Below, piece by piece: positions 7,080 through 10,328 of a DNA stretch of 10,328 nt. The stretch spans positions 1-10,328 of the forward strand of contig JAJYJX010000084.1 of the NCBI GenBank assembly GCA_021789095.1, in the 5' to 3' direction. The stretch comes from a bacterium. GTDB taxonomy: Bacteria > JAMCPX01. Both the position numbers and the translations under genes were made by a program. The notes beneath the pieces were generated by a model. That model ran no database searches. It saw only the letters and a program-made list of their open reading frames with translations, and was not told the DNA's origin. Numbering within the stretch: the first letter of the stretch is position 1; every line of letters begins with the position of its first letter.

Positions 7080-7972
7080 AGAACAATGGTATCGGAATAT
7101 TTGATTCAGGTGTCGGCGGATTGACCGTACTGAAGGAGATCAAGAGGCTGCTGCCGCATGAAAATATCTTCTACCTTGGAGATACGGCACGCGTACCTTA
7201 CGGGAATAAATCGAGGGACACGATTATCAAGTACTCCATCCAGAACACGCGTTTCCTTATAGAAAAAGGCATAAAACTCCTTGTTGTCGCATGTAATACT
7301 TCATCATCACTGGCAATAAACGCATTAAGGCATGAGTTCCATAAGCTGCCCATCATAGGTGTTATAGAACCGGGCTCACAGCAGGCTGTCGCAGTAACAA
7401 AGACAAAAAGGATAGGCGTTATCGGGACAAGGGCAACCATTGCAAGTAATGCGTACGGAACCGCCATACGCAGGCTTGATAATGGAATGGACGTGTTTCA
7501 GCAGGCATGCCCGTTGTTTGTCCCGATTGTGGAAGAAGGCATGCATGAGACGGCATTTGCGCATGATATTGCATCCTACTACCTTAAAAATATAAAAAAA
7601 CATGGTATAGATACGCTGATACTGGGGTGTACACATTATCCCGCGCTTTCAGATGTTATACAGAAGGCAGTGGGTAAAGATGTCAGACTGATAAATTCAG
7701 GGCAGGCCGTTGCCATAAAGGTTTATGAATATTTATCTAAATTCAATCTATTGAAGACTAGAGACAATTCCTCCGGCCCAAACCCCGCCTGGGCACCCCG
7801 TCCCTTTACTAAAAGGGAGAGAGGGAGGATTATTATACATACTCAAAGTAAGGGGAGTATAAAATTCTTTGTGACAGACGCACCTTCGCAGTTCAAAAAG
7901 ATAGGGAGGTTGCTACTTTCAAGGAATATTGATAATAATATATATAAAGCGGTATTGGAAGATTATGATTAA
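7076..7972 (+). CDS. murI: glutamate racemase with an in-frame palindromic insert
   Basis: MurI converts L-glutamate to D-glutamate for peptidoglycan, in the cytoplasm, without a cofactor. The product is 298 residues from the GTG start, about 25 longer than usual. Family features are IGIFDSGVGGLTV with D10, GDTARVPYG, the first catalytic cysteine C73 in VVACNTSS, and the second, C185, in LGCTHYP followed by H187. The C-terminal FFVTD-x-P-x-x-F block is present. The extra length lies between the last helix and this block: residues 231-252 (codons 7766-7831) are Pro/Arg-rich and encoded by a GC-rich palindromic stretch. The GTG is preferred because MurI proteins begin just before the IG(I/V)FDSGVGG motif; an upstream TTG would lie inside bcd. 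It follows bcd after 46 nt and overlaps the next gene by 8 nt. The insert is on a surface-type linker, so the enzyme is probably still active. Confidence 0.94.
   Translation: MKNNGIGIFDSGVGGLTVLKEIKRLLPHENIFYLGDTARVPYGNKSRDTIIKYSIQNTRFLIEKGIKLLVVACNTSSSLAINALRHEFHKLPIIGVIEPGSQQAVAVTKTKRIGVIGTRATIASNAYGTAIRRLDNGMDVFQQACPLFVPIVEEGMHETAFAHDIASYYLKNIKKHGIDTLILGCTHYPALSDVIQKAVGKDVRLINSGQAVAIKVYEYLSKFNLLKTRDNSSGPNPAWAPRPFTKRERGRIIIHTQSKGSIKFFVTDAPSQFKKIGRLLLSRNIDNNIYKAVLEDYD
7766..7831. repeat. palindromic element inserted in frame within murI
   Basis: The outer arms TCCTCC (7769-7774) and GGAGGA (7824-7829) are inverted copies; one more T-A step is possible at the ends. Inside is a perfect hairpin, TCCCTTT (7801-7807) with AAAGGGA (7812-7818) and a 4-nt ACTA loop. 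The stretch is far richer in GC than the flanking murI code, is 66 nt (22 codons) long, and encodes a Pro/Arg-rich peptide not expected in glutamate racemases. No clear target-site duplication is visible. The insert reading is inference from composition, symmetry and protein length. Confidence 0.5.
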
Positions 7973-8495
7973 AAAAGGCTACCGGAATTTTATTCTGATA
8001 TTACTGGCTGCAATAATAATTATTGCAGCAGGGTATGTGATTTACAAGGCCTATATAAAGCCTATAAAACCTTTGCCTTTCAAACAGGTCGTAACACTAT
8101 ATTTCTACAACCCTGATACAGATACTTTAAAGCCCGAGCAGAGAACTGTGGTTCCGGCAGCAGCGCTGCTTGAAAAGTGCAGGGCAATTGTAGCCGAGCT
8201 CGAACGCGGTTCTGGTACAGGTCTGACTGCGCCCATACCAGCTGATGTGAAAGTGAACAATGCAACACTTCAGCCAAACGGCATATTGAACCTTGATCTT
8301 ACGAAGAACCTGGTCATGGAAACGCCTGAAGGCTCGTCAGCGGAAATCACGGCCATTTACGCAATAGTTAACTCTATTGCACGGAATATCGATCAGGTAA
8401 AGGCAGTCCAGCTCACCATTGACGGCAAGCGGCTTGAGACACTTAAAATGCATATAGAGATCGACCAGCCGATAGTACCGGACTATACAAAATAA
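7965..8495 (+). CDS. membrane-anchored GerMN-domain protein
   Basis: The 176-residue product has a basic N-terminus (MIKKGYR), one hydrophobic segment at about 9-29 that is probably a signal anchor, and a GerMN domain at about 45-165. Visible GerMN features are VTLYFYNPDTDTLKPEQR, the segment with LERGSGTGLTAPIP, G-I-L-N-L-D-L-T-K-N, the helix E-I-T-A-I-Y-A-I-V-N-S-I, and VQLTIDGKRLETL near the end. The domain is named for GerM of Bacillus but is common in non-spore-formers, so spore germination should not be inferred. The ATG overlaps the end of murI by 8 nt, with a TTGGAAG site upstream; coupling to murI is likely. This murI-GerMN order recurs, from memory, in deltaproteobacteria and suggests a cell-wall link, but the molecular role is not known. 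Confidence 0.83.
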   Translation: MIKKGYRNFILILLAAIIIIAAGYVIYKAYIKPIKPLPFKQVVTLYFYNPDTDTLKPEQRTVVPAAALLEKCRAIVAELERGSGTGLTAPIPADVKVNNATLQPNGILNLDLTKNLVMETPEGSSAEITAIYAIVNSIARNIDQVKAVQLTIDGKRLETLKMHIEIDQPIVPDYTK

Positions 8496-8498
8496 ATA

Positions 8499-8559
8499 CA
8501 AACCTTGCTACTTTCCACTCTAACTTTTTGTGATAAATATAAGGTTTGATGGATTTTTT
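8499..8559 (+). terminator. possible terminator after the GerMN gene
   Basis: CAAACCTT (8499-8506) and AAGGTTTG (8541-8548) form a perfect 8-bp inverted repeat with a 34-nt loop, and a run of six T follows at 8554-8559. The long loop and low-GC stem make it a weak intrinsic terminator at best, but it lies in the right place between an operon end and the tRNA promoter. Confidence 0.35.
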
Positions 8560-8569
8560 CGAGTAGAGC

Positions 8570-8597
8570 TTGACAATATCAGTTAATAGTCTATACT
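8570..8597 (+). promoter_or_regulatory. strong sigma-70-type promoter for tRNA-fMet
   Basis: An exact TTGACA (8570-8575) and TATACT (8592-8597, five of six consensus bases) are 16 nt apart. The expected start is near 8604, only a few bases before the tRNA 5' end at 8610, as is usual for single tRNA transcripts. Confidence 0.75.
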
Positions 8598-8609
8598 GAT
8601 GATCCTTGA

Positions 8610-8683
<74 letters not shown>

Positions 8684-8692
8684 TTCTTTCTT

Positions 8693-8725
8693 TTCAATGA
8701 GTTAGGGGTTCTTTTCGTCATTGAA
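8693..8725 (+). terminator. weak hairpin downstream of tRNA-fMet
   Basis: TTCAATGA (8693-8700) pairs perfectly with TCATTGAA (8718-8725) around a 17-nt loop, followed by only two more T. It could end the tRNA transcript or act as a leader structure, since its right arm covers the possible TTG start of the next gene. Confidence 0.35.
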
Positions 8726-8984
8726 TTTCACCACTGTGATCGCTTTTGTGATCACGTTATCTTCAGACGGACTTGCGTGCGGCCTGGTAGCGGGTCTGGC
8801 GCTGTTTCTCCTGACAAATTACACGGTTTTACTCCACGGCGGAGAAACCCTGATAAAGCTCCGTCAGTTTTACTGGGGTTACTCAATAACATTTGTAGGC
8901 TCGCTTCTTGGACTTATCTACAGGTTTGTTGATGGTTACATTACCGGCTGGTTTATCGCATTATTCTACAATATCTTTGACTGA
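8721..8984 (+). CDS. small holin-like membrane protein
   Basis: The product is at most 87 residues, with hydrophobic segments at about 4-32 and 52-85. The C-terminal half, with G-Y-S-I-T-F-V-G-S-L-L-G-L-I-Y, then F-V-D-G-Y-I-T-G-W and ending L-F-Y-N-I-F, matches from memory a family of small proteins in deltaproteobacteria and other phyla that databases often label bacteriophage holin, although most are not near phage genes; none is here. The N-terminal half carries D-G-L-A-C-G-L-V-A-G, also typical. The start is uncertain: TTG at 8721 has AGGGG 12 nt upstream, while in-frame GTG codons at 8736 and 8748 would give a protein nearer the family's usual N-terminus but lack a good site. Stand-alone gene between a tRNA and a non-coding region; function unknown. 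Confidence 0.62.
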   Translation: MNFTTVIAFVITLSSDGLACGLVAGLALFLLTNYTVLLHGGETLIKLRQFYWGYSITFVGSLLGLIYRFVDGYITGWFIALFYNIFD

Positions 8985-9273
8985 AAAAGTATCGTATACT
9001 CTATGACCGGAATGCATTTCCGGCTATCGGCACGGGTGAGCAGTGAAAACCCTTATGCCATCAGACCTGTGCTGAAACAGTTTGTGGACAGCAAGGGTGC
9101 CTTCAAAAAATCCTGAGCCGTAGCCAATTCCTCTATGCCGTTTCTGAAGGCGATTTGGTTCAGGTAATATGGCGTACTGCCATCCGACCCAAGGTACCTT
9201 TGATGAATGTGTAAACGACCCGGAAGATGAGGGATAATCTTTTTTTTCAAACGTATTTTTGGAATCGTGATGC
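8985..9273. other. intergenic stretch with no convincing gene
   Basis: This 289-nt gap lies between two convergent genes. It contains a perfect short hairpin, CCGGAA (9007-9012) and TTCCGG (9018-9023) with a 5-nt loop, without a T run. The minus strand has an 80-codon open frame (9295-9053), but it lacks a ribosome binding site, begins inside the neighbouring gene and resembles nothing I know. Another minus-strand frame is open over about 9190-9245. The stretch could be a decayed gene, but I cannot name one. Confidence 0.5.
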
Positions 9274-9687
9274 TCAGTGCTGGATTAGTTTCCATACGTA
9301 ATGTATCGTAAAACCCCCGAACACAACGCTTGTAAGGTTGATCAGGATCTCGAAGAACATACCTGAATTGATGTGCTTATACATGCCATTCTCGATATTG
9401 TACAGTATGTCCATCAGACCGAGGAACACGAATGTGCCGCCGGCAACGATGCCCCACAGAACACCTGCTGCATTTCTGTTGTAAAGGAGGTAGGCGGACA
9501 GAAAGAACGCAGCGCACATCCAAAGGTCTGCGGCTATGAAGCTGTGCTGGAACACCATGTAGCACTTCTCATTGGATGATTGAACGCTGTTAGGGACAAA
9601 TAAGAACAACACCCAGAATACTATTGTTAATATACCAACCAGGATCTCAAGGACTATGAATATCGTCGACGCATTGCCTATAGCCAT
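9274..9687 (-). CDS. four-helix integral membrane protein of unknown family
   Basis: The 137-residue product has four hydrophobic segments at about 8-30, 47-67, 71-92 and 106-131, and is mostly membrane. The conserved-looking part is ADLWMCAAFFLSAYLL followed by LWGIVAGGTFVFLGLMDILY and N-I-E-N-G-M-Y; A-D-L-W and L-M-D-x-L-Y-x-x-E-N-G recur, from memory, in small uncharacterised membrane proteins. I do not recognise a function. The ATG at 9687 is preferred because AAAGGAGG lies just upstream; the open frame continues 27 codons further without such a site. A promoter-like pair and a perfect palindrome lie directly upstream (separate entry). The next gene on this strand, upstream, is the ankyrin protein, but a 134-nt gap with its own promoter-like sequence suggests independent transcription. 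Confidence 0.78.
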   Translation of the reverse strand: MAIGNASTIFIVLEILVGILTIVFWVLFLFVPNSVQSSNEKCYMVFQHSFIAADLWMCAAFFLSAYLLYNRNAAGVLWGIVAGGTFVFLGLMDILYNIENGMYKHINSGMFFEILINLTSVVFGGFTIHYVWKLIQH

Positions 9688-9716
9688 ATTGCCTCCTTTA
9701 AAGTTTAATCGGATAA

Positions 9717-9760
9717 AGTATACCCGGCGTACGGGAATTAGCAAGGCCTTGCAGGCGTAC
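9717..9760 (-). promoter_or_regulatory. candidate promoter and palindromic operator for the four-helix membrane protein
   Basis: On the minus strand TTGCTA (9744-9739) and TATACT (9722-9717) are 16 nt apart, about 30 nt upstream of the start codon. A perfect 12-bp palindrome, GCAAGGCCTTGC (9741-9752), overlaps the -35. The heptamer GGCGTAC occurs twice as a direct repeat (9726-9732 and 9754-9760), 28 nt apart, on either side of the palindrome. A repressor site is a reasonable inference; no regulator is encoded nearby. Confidence 0.4.
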
Positions 9761-9821
9761 ATTTGCACGAACCTGTCTGCAAAGATGTCTCCGTGTCGCA
9801 GGGTGAATAGGGGATTGATAT

Positions 9822-10166
9822 TTAATCATAGATAGAAATCAGTACACTTTCTAAATACTCGATGATATCGGGCCTGCCTTCTCTTTTCGCCAACTCTATA
9901 GCGTCTAATCCGGCTTTATTCTTAATATTGGTTTTAGCCCCGGCCTCTATTAAATCTCTTACTTTGTTTAAAGAGTTATTTTTTATTGCTGCGTGTAACG
10001 GAGTATCACCTTCTCTATTTTGAGCATTTATACATTGAGCTCCAGAACACTCTATCCTAGACAATACTTTTTTAAAATCATCGTAACTCCCGAGTACCGC
10101 CAGATGGAGTAGAGTGTTTCCGTTTTCGTCTTTATCGGTTAATGATTTATTTTCTGTAGAGTTCAT
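9822..10166 (-). CDS. small ankyrin-repeat protein
   Basis: The 114-residue protein consists almost wholly of ankyrin repeats: repeat 1 at about 14-46 (ENGNTLLHLAVLGSYDDFKKVL), here given as ENGNTLLHLAV and GSYDDFKKVL; repeat 2 at 52-83 with EGDTPLHAAIKNN and LIEAGAKTNIKNK; and a partial third at 85-107 with GLDAIELAKREGRPDIIEYL. Repeat 1 has a short insertion carrying two cysteines (C40, C45). There is no signal peptide, so it should be cytosolic. Ankyrin repeats bind other proteins; the partner cannot be inferred. The ATG at 10166 has GGGGGAG 6 nt upstream and is preferred over longer in-frame starts that lie in AT-rich DNA. Promoter-like sequence lies directly upstream. Its code is somewhat more AT-rich than the metabolic genes, which may mean a separate origin. 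Confidence 0.87.
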   Translation of the reverse strand: MNSTENKSLTDKDENGNTLLHLAVLGSYDDFKKVLSRIECSGAQCINAQNREGDTPLHAAIKNNSLNKVRDLIEAGAKTNIKNKAGLDAIELAKREGRPDIIEYLESVLISIYD

Positions 10167-10202
10167 ATTTCTCCCCCAAATTCGTATCATTCCTCGCATT
10201 GA

Positions 10203-10231
10203 ATTATATCTTATATTATTTATACAATAAA
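10203..10231 (-). promoter_or_regulatory. candidate promoter of the ankyrin gene
   Basis: On the minus strand an exact TATAAT (10208-10203) lies 17 nt from TTTATT (10231-10226), a poor -35. The predicted start is about 30 nt before the ATG, leaving room for the GGGGGAG ribosome binding site. The region is AT-rich, so chance matches are likely. Confidence 0.35.
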
Positions 10232-10328
10232 CTCCAATAATATGCCATTCTTGAAGCTCATGAATGAACAATAATACTTTAATAACATAGCCCGTTGTCC
10301 CTTGCTAACAGGGTTTACTGCCTCTTGC

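Noticed and set aside
7965-8495. GerMN protein, considered as evidence for spore formation
   Set aside because: GerMN domains are common in non-sporulating Gram-negative bacteria, and no other sporulation gene is present.
9007-9023. CCGGAA/TTCCGG hairpin, considered as a terminator of the holin-like gene
   Set aside because: The stem is only 6 bp and no T run follows on either strand.
9080-9210. Plus-strand frames in the same gap, considered as transposase or phage remnants
   Set aside because: They are short, broken by stops in all three frames and show no catalytic motif.
9053-9295. 80-codon minus-strand frame between the two right-hand membrane protein genes
   Set aside because: It starts inside the neighbouring gene, has no ribosome binding site and no recognisable motif. 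A decayed gene remains possible, but I cannot support one.
10272-10328. Right-edge sequence, considered as an integron attC site or as the end of another gene
   Set aside because: The short GTT/AAC and CCC/GGG symmetry lacks proper core-site spacing, and the minus-strand frame open to the edge is too short to judge.

Overview
The window looks like the chromosome of an anaerobic Gram-negative bacterium, most like a deltaproteobacterium (Desulfobacterota). The reasons are moderate GC with heavy use of ATA (Ile) and AGG (Arg), a lipobox-bearing NHL/IPT lipoprotein, an MnmA/rhodanese/MauE-DoxX gene string, a murI-GerMN pair, and an hbd-crt-bcd cluster for C4-CoA metabolism. The placement is inferred from family resemblance; no taxonomic marker was compared. 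No CRISPR array, complete insertion sequence or phage module is visible.

Layout. (1) 1-2192, minus strand: a tightly packed operon of mnmA (tRNA 2-thiolation), a membrane-anchored rhodanese, a MauE/DoxX-like membrane protein with a Cys-x-Cys motif, and the first 43 codons of a fourth protein that runs off the window. The junctions are a 4-nt ATGA overlap and two 1-nt gaps, so translation is probably coupled. (2) 2193-3849: a divergent intergenic region and a 515-aa lipoprotein with an IPT/TIG domain and a C-terminal NHL-type propeller. (3) 3850-4128: a non-coding stretch with a dispersed-type inverted repeat and a candidate promoter. (4) 4129-7029, plus strand: hbd, crt and bcd, three consecutive enzymes that interconvert acetoacetyl-CoA and butyryl-CoA. 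Thiolase and electron-transfer flavoprotein genes are not in the window. (5) 7076-8495: murI and a GerMN-domain membrane protein with an 8-nt overlap. murI carries an in-frame GC-rich palindromic insert of about 66 bp. (6) 8570-8725: a strong sigma-70-type promoter, an initiator tRNA-fMet gene and a weak hairpin. (7) 8721-8984: a small holin-like membrane protein. (8) 8985-9273: no convincing gene. (9) 9274-10166, minus strand: a four-helix membrane protein of unknown family and a short ankyrin-repeat protein, each with its own good ribosome binding site and promoter-like sequence.

How the genes fit together. The hbd-crt-bcd products form one metabolic block. The left operon joins a cytosolic tRNA thiolation enzyme to an envelope rhodanese and a thiol-redox-type membrane protein, so sulfur or thiol chemistry is a plausible common theme. 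The most unusual details are C33 in place of the near-universal U33 in the initiator tRNA, the in-frame palindromic insert in murI, and the CxxC-type MnmA, a form known in other species to need an Fe-S cluster. I found no clear case of a wholly new system.
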